A DNA stretch of 64,000 bases from Pilaira anomala. Lineage: Eukaryota; Mucoromycota; Mucoromycetes; Mucorales; Mucoraceae. Made by a program: the position numbers and the translations under genes. Below the pieces are notes generated by a model, which ran no database searches, was not told the origin of the DNA, and saw only the letters and a list, made by a program, of their open reading frames with translations. The stretch spans positions 124,001 through 188,000 of the forward strand of contig JAIXMQ010000046.1 of assembly GCA_025716855.1 (NCBI GenBank). The letters run 5' to 3'. Below, piece after piece: positions 36,397 to 48,877 of this stretch (positions are counted from its first letter, which is position 1; each line of letters opens with the position of its first letter).

Positions 36397-37452
36397 ATGG
36401 CTCCAGTAAAGAGAAAAAGATTAGCGAATAATACGCCTATAAAGATATCTGTCGCACCTCCACCTCCACCTCCACCACTTCAACAACCATTACCTCCACC
36501 ATTAGTACCTTATCATCCTCATTTAGTACCTTCTTATTATCCAGTCTATCATCAACATCCTTACTTTTTACAAGTTGGACCACAACCACCTATTTCACCT
36601 AGTCTATCGCCTACATTACCTTCATCACCTGTAAACAATAACGATCCAAACAAAACTACTACTGCTACTACTACTGCTGCTACTACTACTACTAATTCAC
36701 AACGCATACTTCCTAAATCACCTATATCTACTCATCCAACATTAGCCCCTACATTCAATTATTTTCCTTACCCAGTTCAAGTTTCTCCTCAACTTCATCC
36801 AACTGCTACCACCACCTCTACTACTAATAACAATCACGGATCTCCATCACAAGTACATCTTCAGCCCCATCCTGGTAGTATCAGTCCAATGCCTTTTCAA
36901 CCTACTGGATTTACTCCAGTCCGTCATAACTCAACCTCATCTATCACAACCACAGCAGATCAACGTGAACAAGCACGAAAAGTATCACATAGTGCAATTG
37001 AACGTAGACGTCGCGAAAGAATTAACGACAAGATTATTCAATTAAAAGAACTTATTCCTACTTGTGCAAATCAAGAAAACCTTCATAAAATGACCATCCT
37101 TCAGAGCGCAATTGAATATATCACTTATTTGAAGAAACTCGTTGAAGAAAAAGATGTTAAATCAAGTGAACAAGAAGACAACAGCTCACGAAAAGATGTA
37201 AGCATGGATGATGTGTCTCCTGGAATAATAGTAAATGAAGATACCTGGTCTGTTTCTTCTTCACCAAAGCCAACACATATTGCTCAAGTTGCACCTTTAC
37301 CTACGATGGGTCTTAAACCAATGGATCTGATAAACTTAAATAAGAGATCGAATACACCTCCTCCGCGTATTGTAATTCATGAGCATATGAGCGATGGATC
37401 TACTTCTAGTATTGTAGATCGAAATATGAATCTTGAAAATATTCTATGTTAA
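36397..37452 (+). CDS. Basic helix-loop-helix transcription factor
   Basis: Single-exon 351-aa nuclear protein. The N-terminal half is low-complexity: a Pro run at about residues 21-30, then Pro/Ser/Thr/His-rich sequence. The bHLH domain spans about residues 192-247: basic region SHSAIERRRRERIND with the His-Glu-Arg pattern typical of CACGTG binders, then QLKELIP, a loop (CANQENLHKMTILQ) and helix 2 (AIEYITYLKKL) running into an acidic stretch. A Ser/Pro-rich tail follows. The start is the ATG after AAATAAAATAAAA and a CTT repeat. Target genes are unknown; upstream CACGTG sites suggest possible self-control. Confidence 0.9.
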   Translation: MAPVKRKRLANNTPIKISVAPPPPPPPLQQPLPPPLVPYHPHLVPSYYPVYHQHPYFLQVGPQPPISPSLSPTLPSSPVNNNDPNKTTTATTTAATTTTNSQRILPKSPISTHPTLAPTFNYFPYPVQVSPQLHPTATTTSTTNNNHGSPSQVHLQPHPGSISPMPFQPTGFTPVRHNSTSSITTTADQREQARKVSHSAIERRRRERINDKIIQLKELIPTCANQENLHKMTILQSAIEYITYLKKLVEEKDVKSSEQEDNSSRKDVSMDDVSPGIIVNEDTWSVSSSPKPTHIAQVAPLPTMGLKPMDLINLNKRSNTPPPRIVIHEHMSDGSTSSIVDRNMNLENILC

Positions 37453-37689
37453 ATCTGACCCCTCCCCTCCCACTCTTTATATATATGTTCATAATTACCC
37501 TCTCTCTCTCTCTTTATATATATACCGTTGTAATAAAATAAATATTCCTGTGTAAATAAAAATGAAACCCTTTTTTTTTTCATTTCCCGCATTTGATTTC
37601 TTTTTTTTTCCCCCGCAAGGTTTAGTTAAGGTTTCAAAATCTTTTTTTTTTCTTTTTCTTTTTCTCTTACTTCTTTCTTATATTATATT

Positions 37690-38900
37690 ATGGCTGGTAC
37701 CAAACATACACCTTCTTTTACGGGCTCACCTCATACAGTAAAGAAGAATAAAAAAAAGAGAGAACTTTTTATTTATTTCACCTCTTTTTAAACTAAATCA
37801 CTTTTTTTGTTTGAATGACAGGACCAAGCTTTAGCAGGCTTTGGTGCAGGTATGGTTTCTACTGCCTTACTTCACCCTTTAGATCTTATTAAAATCCGAT
37901 TCCAAGGTATAACTCTTCCTTTTTCATATATACATATATAAATTGAATAAACCACTAAACGCGTCTATAGTGGATTCTGCAAAGTATTCTAAAAACAGAC
38001 CTATTGTTGGAGGAACAGTAAAGGCACTTAAATCAATTGCAAAGGAAGAAGGTGTTTGGCGAGGTTTATACCGAGGTATTTCTCCCAACATGGCAGGCGC
38101 AACAATTAGTTGGGGGTTTTATTTCGGTTGGTATAGTTTAATCAAGAATTATATGCACAAAAATGATGATGGAACATTATCTGCCGTACAACATTTAACT
38201 GCATCTGCAGAGGCTGGTAAAGATAGAAAAAAAAAAAAAAAAAAAAGTTAAAATTATTACTAATCTGGGTAAAAATTAGGTGCATTAACTGCACTGATGG
38301 CAAATCCACTTTGGGTAGTCAAGACTCGTATGTGTACAACTACATATAATACACCTGGTGCATATAAAGGATTATTCGATGGTTTAAAAAGATTATATTT
38401 GGAAGAAGGCACTAGAGGACTTTATAGAGGTATTGTGCCAGCTCTTTTTGGAGTTTCTCACGGTGCTATTCAATTTATGGCTTATGAAGAAATGAAGAAA
38501 AGGAGAAATGAAATTAGACAGGCAAAGGGTATCATTTCTTCTGAAGAACATAATGCGCAATTAAGTCAAACTGAATATTTAGTTATGGCTGCTACTTCAA
38601 AAGTAGCTGCTACTGTTACAACATACCCTTACCAAGTATTGAAAAGTAGATTACAAGTAAGTTTTTTTATTTAAATAAGGAAAAAATTTAATACTTATTT
38701 AAAAATTATGATAGAATCGTGTTACGCGAGATACATATTCAGGCGTCATTGATTGTGGTAAACAAATATTTCAAGCTGAAGGTTATATTGGATTTTATAA
38801 AGGTTTATCTCCCAATATTATTCGTGTTTTACCTGGTACCTGTATTACCTTTTTAGTCTATGAAAATCTTACTCAATACTTTAAAACACACGCCTCTTAG
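37690..38900 (+). CDS. FLX1: Mitochondrial carrier of the FAD/folate type (FLX1/SLC25A32-like)
   Basis: Inner mitochondrial membrane carrier. Five exons: 37690-37737, 37822-37906, 37971-38216, 38280-38656, 38715-38900 (313 aa). Three mitochondrial-carrier repeats each carry a Px[DE]xx[KR]-type signature: HPLDLIKIRFQ, NPLWVVKTRM and YPYQVLKSRLQ. The repeats also show GLYRGISPN, GLYRGIVPAL and GFYKGLSPN. The PLW form in repeat 2 and the PYQ form in repeat 3 are typical of the FAD/folate/pyrimidine-nucleotide branch, which supports a Flx1-like FAD transporter. Other carriers of that branch are possible. The short first exon (16 codons) is supported by phase and splice signals only. Confidence 0.85.
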
Positions 38901-38960
38901 AAAGTAAAAAAAATCCATGTAAATTATTATATAATAGATTCCCTCCTACTTGACCTTTTC

Positions 38961-38986
38961 CCTCTCTCTCTCCCTCTCTCTCTCCC

Positions 38987-39020
<34 letters not shown>
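38961..39020 (+). repeat. (CT)n tract in 3' flank of the carrier gene
   Basis: Sixty nt of CT repeats with a few CC interruptions, about 60 nt after the stop codon. Confidence 0.9.
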
Positions 39021-39138
39021 GTATATGTACAATAAAAAAATATAATAACAATAATAATAATAATAGTCTATTTTTTTTTCTATGAAAAAGAGTTATATTA
39101 TAAATATTATTAAATGAAAAAGGTAAATAATTTTTTTT

Positions 39139-40780
39139 TTAAGCATCCTTAAAATAGACCATAATAAGAACACCGAGAAGACCAAGCATGATAGGCAAAA
39201 GAATGCTAGGAGGTTGTTGAGCCTTTTGAAGGGCCTTTTCAGAAGGCTTATGGTTAGCAACAATCCATTTTTCAATCTATCAAGGAAATATATATTAGTT
39301 CATTTATTCTCTACTTCTAACACTTGCTACTTACATTGCCAATAGCCATGGAGATCTTCATAAAGTTAGGGTCAGTAGCTTCATTCTTTCTAGAGATAGC
39401 AAAGATATATTCTCTAAAAATAGAAATAACACTATCCATATCTTTGCTGTCCATAATCAACTTGACTGCTTCACCCTTACGAATCTTGACATTACGATGA
39501 TAGATATCAAGGTTATTAAAGACTAATGCAAGTGTAGAAATAGCCATCACTTGAGGAATAGCACAAAAATTGAAAACGGATTGATTTCGGAGTTTAGAGA
39601 GGTAGGTGAGTACCTTAGGAACTTCATCCAATACATTCAAAACCATGTCACTTAAACAAGATTGTGCCTTTGTATCCAAAAAAAAAGGGTTAATTTTTCT
39701 TCCCCCTTTATCTAATATAAATACTTTTTTTTTACCTTGTCCTTGTACTCAGGCTTAGTTAAATCACTAAACTTTTCAACATATTTACCCCAAATTTCTT
39801 TAGGCCAAAATTGACGACCATCATCCAAATCTTCACGATAATCACGAATGATATTAGTCTTTTGTAAAAAGAGACCCATTGAGTCAGATAAATTCTTGTC
39901 GCTAGCAATCTCACTTGATTCAAGACCCGAAGCGGCAAAGAGGTCCGAAAGACCATAACCAACCAAACCAGCAACATAATGACAATAGAGATCAAAATCC
40001 TTAATAGTAGCAATAGCTGTATTCTCACGATGTTCTCCAGAAGCATAATCTGCCATACCGTCACCCATTAACTTTGTAATATTAGCAATTACCTTTTGAT
40101 ATTCGGGCTTAAGACGAAGGAACTCATCAATAACAACATCAAAGTGAACTAATAACTCACGATCTTTTTCATTAGGTCCATCTAATTCAAAAATAAAAAC
40201 AAGTTTTTAATATAGTGTCCTCTTTCCCCCTTTTTTCTTTCCTTCTTTCTCTCTCTCTCTCTCTCTTCTATTTTTCTTTCATTCAAAACTTACTCTCGGT
40301 AAAAGTCCAACCCTTTTGATAGATGACTTGGTCAAAGGATCTTAATAATTCAACTTTTCTATTTAAATCCAAAGACATGTCATCTTCAATTGTATCCAAG
40401 CCACGCAACACAAGGTAAAACAAACAAACCTGTTGATAGTAAAAACAAACGAGTTTAGTACCTTTTTAATATTAAATGAATAAATAAAAAATAAAAAACT
40501 TACAGCATCCCTTAATTCTTCATCTAATTCTTGAATGACAGCAGCAAAACTTCGAGAAGTCTAAGGAAAAAAAAAAAAGAGGGGGTTTATGCCTGCCGGA
40601 TCGAGATGCATAAAAAATATAGTTTACCATATTTAAAAATTCATAACAACGTTTCTTTAACGCGTCCTGAGCTAAACTTTTATGTAAGCTTTGAGCAGAA
40701 GCAGACTTGGGAGCAAACTTGTACTTGTACAAAGCTTGAAGTTCTGCAGGTTTAGTAATGGAAGCGAGAAACACTTGCAT
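39139..40780 (-). CDS. ERG9: Squalene synthase (farnesyl-diphosphate farnesyltransferase)
   Basis: ER enzyme that joins two farnesyl diphosphates to make squalene, the first committed step to sterols. Six exons: 40780-40628, 40560-40504, 40429-40294, 40181-39736, 39667-39335, 39276-39139 (420 aa, usual length). Motifs: TSRSFAAVI near residue 52, the first Asp-rich motif DTIEDD at about 82-87, MGDGMADY, the second Asp-rich motif DYREDLDDGR at about 229-238 with QKTNIIRD before it, and FCAIPQVMA. A C-terminal membrane helix (about 396-416, ILLPIMLGLLGVLIMVYF) anchors it in the ER. The gene is convergent with the carrier gene. No sterol-response element was recognised upstream. Confidence 0.95.
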
Positions 40781-41193
40781 GATGAGAAAAAAAGTTAATT
40801 AATTAAAAAGAAGAAAAAAAAAAAAAAATTGGAAGAACGAGAATTTTAATTGTTGTTGTGTTTCCAAGGTAAAAAAAAAAAAAAATTTGAACAATAAAAA
40901 AAGCTTAAAACAGCCAATAATTCTTGCCCTGCATTTGAAATTTTTTTTAAAAGGGCTTTCTTCTGACAAAGATGTATTACATGGAAAGAGCTAAAAAAAA
41001 AAAAAAAAAGGTCATATTATGTTTACATTTCACAGAAAATAATGAATCTAGGATCTATTTCATAATGTTATAGGTACTCTCTATCGTGTAATTATTTACA
41101 GCTTCTCTCTCTCTCTCTCTCCAATAAATAAATATTATGCAGATCTTTCAATGTTTCTAATTTACAGTTTATTTTTATTTTATATATATATAT

Positions 41194-43788
41194 CTAGTCT
41201 TCTTCTTCATCACTATCAGGACCTGTCATATCGATCATAGGCATATCCATATCCATATCTTCATCATCGTCAATAACTGTAGTGAAAGCAGTAGCAGCAA
41301 GTTCTATTGCGGGAGATATGAGATCGACAATAGATTCAACAGGAGTAGATTCAGCTACAACAGGTTCAGTTTCTACCACAGGACTTGTCTCTTCAATAAC
41401 AGCTTCAAAGACAACTTCTTTTGAAACACGAGGCAAAATAGTGGGTGCAACCATAGTAGGTAAAGTTACAGGTGTAATAGGAACTGATTTAATCTCTTCT
41501 CTTACTTGTGGGATAATCTCTTCTTGAACGGTATCTTTTGTCATCTCTTCTTTTTCTTGTTCCTCCTTCTCTTTTTCTTCTTCCTCCTCCTCCTCTTCTT
41601 CTTCTTCTTCTTCTTCTTGAGCAGTAATGACTACAACAGGAGAAGTCTTTGGTAAAACTCTTTGAATAGGAGGTAATCTAGCATGAGAGATTAAATCACA
41701 GGTGTTTAAACCCTTTCTACATAAAGTTTGAAGTTGATGAGATTGATCATTGAGACCAGCAGCAAAGAGACGAGTAGCATGAGGCAAGATAGTTGCTTGA
41801 GTTTCGATGGGATGAGAAATGGAAGCGATCAAACATTGATAAAGTCCAGCCTTGACCAAAATGATTTCCTCATTCGACATATTGGAAGGTTGGATGACTT
41901 GAATCAATCGAGTCAAGACGGTACCATCTACAGCCGAACGTTGACCGTTTTCCATGGCGAAACCAAAGACATCTAATAAACTAGCAAGTGTCTCGAGTGC
42001 AGCCACTTGGACCTCAGTTGTGCTTGCCGAAATGAGTTTATTCGATAAAGAATCCGAGTTGGTGACATCTGTCTTTCTCTTTTTATGTGATTTCTTTTGT
42101 TGACCGGAATTGGTGTTAGTGATACTGGCAGCTTTATGTTGAATGACGGAAAGGTCTTGTAAGATGGATACAATCAATTGCTTATAGATGCTTTCGCCAA
42201 ATGCGTATCCACATTTCTCTAAACATAAGGATATTAATTTATAGGTCGAGACCTTTAATGTCTTTTTGGTTTTGTGTTCGCTTAAGAGACGAAGTAAGAT
42301 TCGGGAAAAGAGTTTACTGTAACGCATCATTTCTTGTCCAGAACTAACAACAATAAAGTTAGTTTTTTTTTTTTCGTTTTCATTATATATATATATATAT
42401 ATACGACTTACCAATATAATAAACTGGTAAACATCTTACTGGTACTTAAATGTAAAGCAGGAAGACACATCATTAATGTAAAAAATTCACTTTTATCTTT
42501 ATAATCACGCATCTACATAAAAAGTTAGGATTTGTATGATTTCGTTTCTCTTTCTCTCTCTCTCTCTCTCTTTCTTTTATATATCTTACCAAGGATCCTT
42601 CAAAAACGTTGTAAATACGACAAATAAGATCAACTAAATGAACAACGGGTACACCTACAGCAATTGTTGTAGAAGTTCTAAACAAAAAAGATATCAATTA
42701 CAATGTACTTTGAGCTAATATATATATATATATATATATATACAAATCTTACGTTAAAAATGTAGAAATACATTCTTGTACAAGTTGAATTCTCTTGAGT
42801 AAAACGGGGAAAGCGTCAACATAATCAGAAGAAACAGGAAGGAAAGGATATGATTTTGGTAATTCAGTCTCTTGAGTTTCTATATTTCCAAAAAAAAAAA
42901 AATCAATAATTTTGAAAGGAATCAAACTATATACATATATATACCTTCATCAATTGTATCGAAAAGTCTATTTAAACAATCATGCACAGATCCAATTAAA
43001 CGTGATAAACTATCTCTCCAGACATCGGCCATATTTGCTTTACCACCAGCATGATATAGAGAAACCAAACACTTATTTGCTTCTTTAATTGTCTCGGTAT
43101 CTAAATCTCTGGATCCATCTAAACAAGAAAGACAAAGTTGAAGTACGGGTTCTGAAATATGTCTAGCGGTAGAGGGGAAACATTTGACGTTGGAAGTTAA
43201 GGCAGAAAGTACAGTAGATAATAAATCTTCTTTACGTCCTAACTGAAGTAAAAGTTGGTTGTAACGTTGAAGGTTAGGTGAGGCCACTTCTCTTTGTAAT
43301 TCTGGTTTATCGGCAGTATATGAAAATAAAAATGAAAGTGTTTGAATAGCTTCTTGGTGAATAATAACGGGTTCAGCTTTCTATTTTATGAAAGAAATCT
43401 ATGTGAGTTTTTTTTTATCATACATGTGTTGGTTTAACAAGATATTTACGGCAATAAAACCTAAAAGTTGTGCACTCCATGTTTTGGCATGATCGATTAA
43501 AAGACTGTGAGAGTTTTCACAAGTCACGCGAATAAGAACAATAGCAGACCAACGTGCAGTAACTGTTTTTGATTGTAAAAGTGAATTTAAACGAACAGTC
43601 CATTTTCTATAGACAGAAGCTAATTCTTCACTTGGTTCACGAGTTTCGGTGAACAAACGATGATTGACAATGATATCCAAAATAAACGACAAGTTCTTGT
43701 GGATCAAGTTATCGCTTGACATGTATAAGCCAAGTACATTGCTTAATAACTGTGTATTCTTTGCAGACGATGTCAGTTGAAAAGACAT
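41194..43788 (-). CDS. RIX1: Rix1/PELP1-type pre-rRNA processing protein
   Basis: Predicted nucleolar scaffold of the Rix1 complex needed for 60S ribosome maturation. Six exons: 43788-43450, 43380-42945, 42879-42753, 42677-42590, 42512-42412, 42343-41194 (746 aa). The N-terminal helical-repeat region includes WTVRLNSLLQSKTVTARWSA, the block that usually marks the RIX1 domain. A KKSHKKRKTD basic patch (possible nuclear signal) lies in the middle. The C-terminus has a run of about 16 glutamates (nt 41574-41618) and ends in an Asp/Met-rich, very acidic tail, as in PELP1. A generic armadillo-like protein is the alternative. Confidence 0.8.
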
Positions 43789-44806
43789 TTTTTTTTTTAA
43801 AAAAAAAGTTGTGTTGGTTGTTTTTTTGGTAAAAAAGTTGGCGTATTTCAAACCCTAAAAATTAATTCAAAAATATGCTATAAGCCACTAAAAGTCAAAT
43901 CAGTCACCGATTTGACACTTTTTGCATTGTCAAAAATTTGAAAGCAGACAAAATAGATATGAAGTTATTTAATTATAAGTTTACAGAAAATATAATCTAT
44001 CGGACACACACACACAAGTATATAAGTTTAATTAATTATATATACTTTTCGTATATGGGTATCGGTAAAAAGGCGTGTTAAAATTCAAAATAAAAAAAAG
44101 AATGCCTGATTGATAAAGTAAAAAAAAAAAAAAAAAGAGACCTTTTGTCAATAAAAAAAAAAAAGTACACTTGAAGAAATATATACACACGTTGTCTTCA
44201 AGTCTAAAATGCATACTTTTGTAGTTTATGCATTCATTCATTTGCAACAAGGATTCCACACCTACGTAATATCGTTATTGATAAAATTCACGCGTGATGT
44301 ATATGACGGCTGCGTCCCGAAGGTTTAACATTTTCCCGCTTCCTGGTTTTCTTTAAGTAGAAATCTTCTCGTCTTTCATGTCAGATGATTGCTCTTTGGT
44401 TTTATTCACTTTTAATGATCTTTCAGGTCTATATAAAAAGTGAAGGTGGTTATTGAGGTCAAAGGATATTATTGCTCATCGTCAACCTCCGTCTGGTACT
44501 CAATAACTTCATTTTAATTTTCATCTATCAACATCTCATTTCCATCGTTATATAGCGAAAGAATGATATTTCAAACTACTTGTACTTCATATTAAAAAGC
44601 AAAGCAAACGGAATTTCATTATTGAAACCCCCTTTGTACCATATTTTACATTACACATACATTTTGATAATAAGTTAAGAATGAATGGTATAATGAGTAA
44701 AAACAATGAACCTGAGTTCTGTCTACTGATCGCCCGGTAATTGCTTTTATGACTCGAGGCTCTAATGAAACACCAAAGTCGCAATTTTCACATATGATTC
44801 ATTGTA

Positions 44807-45489
44807 TTAACAAAAATTAAAAATTGCTTCCATAGCATTGTATAAGCGATCAAGATAAGGAACAAATTGGGGCAGCTGATCATGGAAGGCGAATAGTATC
44901 CAATTCAACCATAGCAAGTGTATTACTAACTGGCTCACTTAAGTAAAAAAAAAATTACGTTTGTGCCTAAAGAAATAGGGTCAGGGTTAAGTATGTCAAC
45001 AAGTGACTGTATATATGCTCTTCCGATTGCATTTATAACGAACTTACCAATCATCATTACTGCAAATGTGTGCCTCTCAACTTGTATTTGGGCAGTTACC
45101 TCTTTTGAAAAGATACCTAAACGATGCAAATCAAGATTGATTTTTCTATGATCAATTGGTTTTTTACTTCCATAAAACCAATTCATTTTCGAGAACTTTT
45201 TATGCATCCATCCCGTCGACTTTTTATTAAGTTGTCGCTCAATCCAGTAGTATTAGGCCATACTTGAAGATATCATCACACCACTGTCAAAGAGTGGGTT
45301 GAAAAAGCGGTTGGAGATATCTCGTGTATAACTCAAACTCTTGGATTTCTTTCTGTTTGATTCTCAAATGGGAGTGCTTCAATCATCGATTTGACACAAG
45401 TGAGCGATTTTTGTGACGATGGGAACAGTGTTGTCACTTGTGAATGCTAAAATTTCAGTCAGTAACGTGGACGACTTTCCAAAGTTCAT
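44807..45489 (-). pseudogene. Decayed protein-coding gene (unidentified)
   Basis: The minus strand shows a series of coding-like segments: MNFGKSSTLLTEILAF... from 45489, then stops near 45375, then STGWMHKKFSKMNWFYGSKK through FVINAIGRAY and NPDPISLGTN (about 45207-44960). A frame change gives HDQLPQFVPYLDRLYNAME up to TAA at 44807-44809. In-frame stops and at least one frame change mark it as a relic. It lies just before the second copy of the 358-bp repeat. It may come from a lineage-specific multicopy family, but I cannot name it. Confidence 0.35.
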
Positions 45490-45644
45490 GATTAAAAAAC
45501 CAAAACTTACTCATAGTTACACTAATATAAAGATATATTTTTTTATATGTAAAAAAATATACTTTCTCTAACAAAAACTGCTTTCCTTACATGCACTACA
45601 AATGGAGAGTGTATGTAGCATGGTCTACATACACCTCGTTTTTT

Positions 45645-46002
45645 AGTCCCAGAAATCAAAATTTTGACAAAAAATACCTTCTTGTCAAAGTAACGTCCCT
45701 CTAAATTAACTATTTCATTAACCAATATGATATACAGAAAGTGCAGAATTTGAAGACAAATCTTTCTATATAATTTGATTTATATTATTGGAAACAGAAA
45801 ATATACTTGCCCTAACAAAAACTGTAAACTGTTTTATCACAATAACCATTAATATTTGTTATTATTTTATTTTGATTTTTACATCATTCGAAAGAGTGCA
45901 AAATTCTATGATTACCGTTAAAAGATCAAGCGTTAAACGCTTTTCAGTGTAAAGATATATCTATCTTTCTGATTTTTGAAAAATTCATAGGGGGGGGGAC
46001 CT
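45645..46002. repeat. 358-bp dispersed repeat, copy 2
   Basis: Same orientation and length as 33706-34063, with scattered substitutions. Tips are AGTCCC and GGACC. A partial echo (AAATATACTT..CTAACAAAAACTG) lies just upstream at about 45553-45587. Confidence 0.75.
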
Positions 46003-47823
46003 GTTCACTCTGTATTTTTTTGATTTACAGTGTTTTTCGTTTGAAGATGCAAAAAAAAAAGCCAATGCTTCTCCAATGAGTCAAATACAACGTCCAGAAA
46101 ATTGAATAAATCTTTCTGTCATCATATTTTCGACAGATCAATTTTTTTTTTCATAGCTATCAACTCCTTAGCCGGAGAGACCTTATCGCATATTCGATCA
46201 CGGTACTACCTGCGTTTACAGGGCTATCCAATCTGGCTTAAGGCCGCAGCAATGTACCATGATATGCTGCGGACTGTTGTGTACTAAATTTTCCTCATTT
46301 TAAGCAAAATCTTTATAGAAAAAAATAATTCATTTAATAAACAAAAATATTTAAATTCTTCTATTTATTTTATTAATGATAAATATAGTTCTTTTCAATC
46401 TTTTACACTTTTTGTCGCAATCGCTCAAATGAAATTCGACTTCTTTCCAATTTAATTTATCTTTTGTTTTAAGGTATAATTTTCTTTTGCCAGATAGTAA
46501 TATTCCAACTTTAGATCAGATGAAGTGGTTGTCTCTATACTTTGACACTTTTGCTTAAATTGAATTTTCGTGTTACCTTTTTTTTTTTGTCGTGTTGATA
46601 CCTCGTACTCATCAGTATCTGGCAAATAAAGGTTGTGTAAGTAGGTCCAAAAGCTCAATGCGTTTGTGATGATCATAGTTCTTGATTTTTTTAAGTGATA
46701 CTATCTGGCCAATATCATCTAAATAAATATATTAGAATATACAATACAAAAAGTATATATACTGTTCACGATACGGTATAAAATTTGTCTTGTTACGGAG
46801 CCTCCTTTTTTTAATCACCGTAATGAAGTGACAGGCTATGAAGTTGCTTTGGTAATTAGACAACTTCTCATTGCCTGGTGATATTCTCTTCGGAGAGAAA
46901 GAAAAAGATGGTGTAAATTCAGTTTATACAAGTATAAAAGTATTAATAATAAAAGCCAGGTAATAGAATGAGTGTCTCTTTTTGGTCCTTTATTTTAATG
47001 GAGAGTATTTCATAGTAAGAAATAGTATTCCTTTTATTAATAGTAAACGAGGCTATTTTGAATTATCCCTCCTTTGAGGAAAAAAAAAAAAATTGGACCT
47101 TCAATACGGTACATTAATAAGCTTTGCTTAAAAATAGCCTCATACCTGCGGCGAGCTCTTTGACTATAATCAATATTTTTCAGGATATCGTTGTTTCAAA
47201 ACAGTTACGCCTGTGGCGGGGTAACTGTCAAATAATTTATTATTATGAAACATAGCTAATTACGTAGAGATAATATGTCGCCTTTAATATAATTTCTTGC
47301 TGTGAAATGTGATAAGTTTACATAAAATTACGTGGTTAAGATTCTGATAATGATGACTTGAACATATCACTTTTATTAGGGTTATAATATATTGCGTATA
47401 TTATAAGCACATGTACAATATAAGATAAGATGTAACTGTATGTAGAAGGATTTTTTTTTGTATACAAGGATGACGACTTAAAGGTACGCCAGCAGTTATC
47501 GAAACACCAAGTACTCGTGTCATTTCGCACACGGTATTAGGAGCTATTACAGCTCATGATGTTATTTCGATTGAGATCAAGAAACCCACTTAAGCCCAAA
47601 AAAATAAAGGTTGATGGAAGTAGAAAAAGAAAGAAGCCTTTGACAAAACCCTCACGAAAAGGAACTGTCCCTAATTCTTCATTATTTACTTTTTATTGTG
47701 TATTTAATTGCCTCTCAAAGTATCCTAAGAGCTCGTTGCGTAATATTCATTACCTTTTGTTTATCATATAATATTTCTTTGTGAACCTCTATTATATTTT
47801 CTACTTTTATCTTACTTTTAGTT
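46003..47823. other. Transposon-graveyard region, no intact gene
   Basis: Contains short coding-like relics. A plus-strand piece at about 46135-46285 reads AINSLAGETLSHIRSRYYLR and LQGYPIWLKAAAMYHDML. A minus-strand piece at 46452-46676 reads LPDTDEYEVSTRQKKK. Neither has a recognisable partner exon. The rest is AT-rich. Confidence 0.3.
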
Positions 47824-48588
47824 ATACCCAATTCCTCTGCTTTTGAATATGAACGTTCTACTCTTTCGAATTGACCATAAATAATCTTGGATATTATTTT
47901 TTATCCGACTGGATAACAATCTTTGTCCCTGATCAAAGGTACCTTGTAATTATATTACAGGGTTAATTATTGATCTGGGATCCATTGCTACAAATTCCAT
48001 TGGTAAATACTTTTACTTTAATTGACGAAGAACTATTTTTTATTGTGCGACCCGGTCAATCCTATTGTTCTGCTTGGATTGAATTATGTTTTCCCATTTT
48101 TGGGGTTGAATTGACAGTTGTTGGGATACTTGTTATTCCAAGAGCGTTATTCTTTTTATTCTTATTTTCTATAATACGGGTAATATAATATCACTTTATA
48201 ATAATAGATGAATAATGTATTTTTGCTGGTAATAACCGTTCTGATCTCAACACAAGGTAGCTAATTTGTCGAGACTATTAGCAGTCAATATCTCTTACTA
48301 AATATTTATTAATATAAATTGAGAATCTACTTTGTTTTTTATTTTATTTAATCCCAATTTTATTTTTTATTAATTGCTCATGGTATTTCTACCGGCAATT
48401 ATATTTGAAGTCAATCGTATCTGCATTTAAATATAGAGTATTTCCTTTAGGTTCAAGATATTGATAATGATATACAATGTTAAACATGTATATTATTATG
48501 AGGAGATAACAGGCTTTTATTATAATGTATAGTTTTATATTCCTGATCTACTTATGTTTATATAAGTAGAGATGATGCAAACACGACA
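47824..48588 (+). repeat. LTR-like repeat, partial copy
   Basis: About 765 bp similar to the right-hand 750 bp of the solo LTR at 57959-58875. Shared landmarks are CTCTGCTTTTGAAT near its start, TTGACAGTTGTTGGGATA, AACACAAGGTAGCTAA and the end GATGCAAACACGACA. The first about 165 bp of the LTR has no counterpart upstream, so the copy is 5'-truncated or diverged. Confidence 0.7.
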
Positions 48589-48833
48589 CATAGTTTAGTG
48601 CTCACTTTCTGCATTATTTCTTTATTATTTGTACCCTACATTTTATAACCATCCCCAACGCATAACTACATCTAAACAATCCCTAGCTGAGTATCACTGC
48701 TTAAATATAGACTTTTTTTAAGTAACATTTTCTATGTAGATGGAAACAAAAAAAGCAATAACTAACAAGAAAAGGCTGATGATGGTATTATCTATGTTCA
48801 AAGAAACTGAGACCCCGTTTTTAATTATCGAGA

Positions 48834-48877
<44 letters not shown>

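Noticed and set aside
38211..38280. Read-through of the carrier intron (poly-lysine frame)
   Set aside because: The lysine run is translated intron; splicing at 38217-38279 joins the second carrier repeat in phase.
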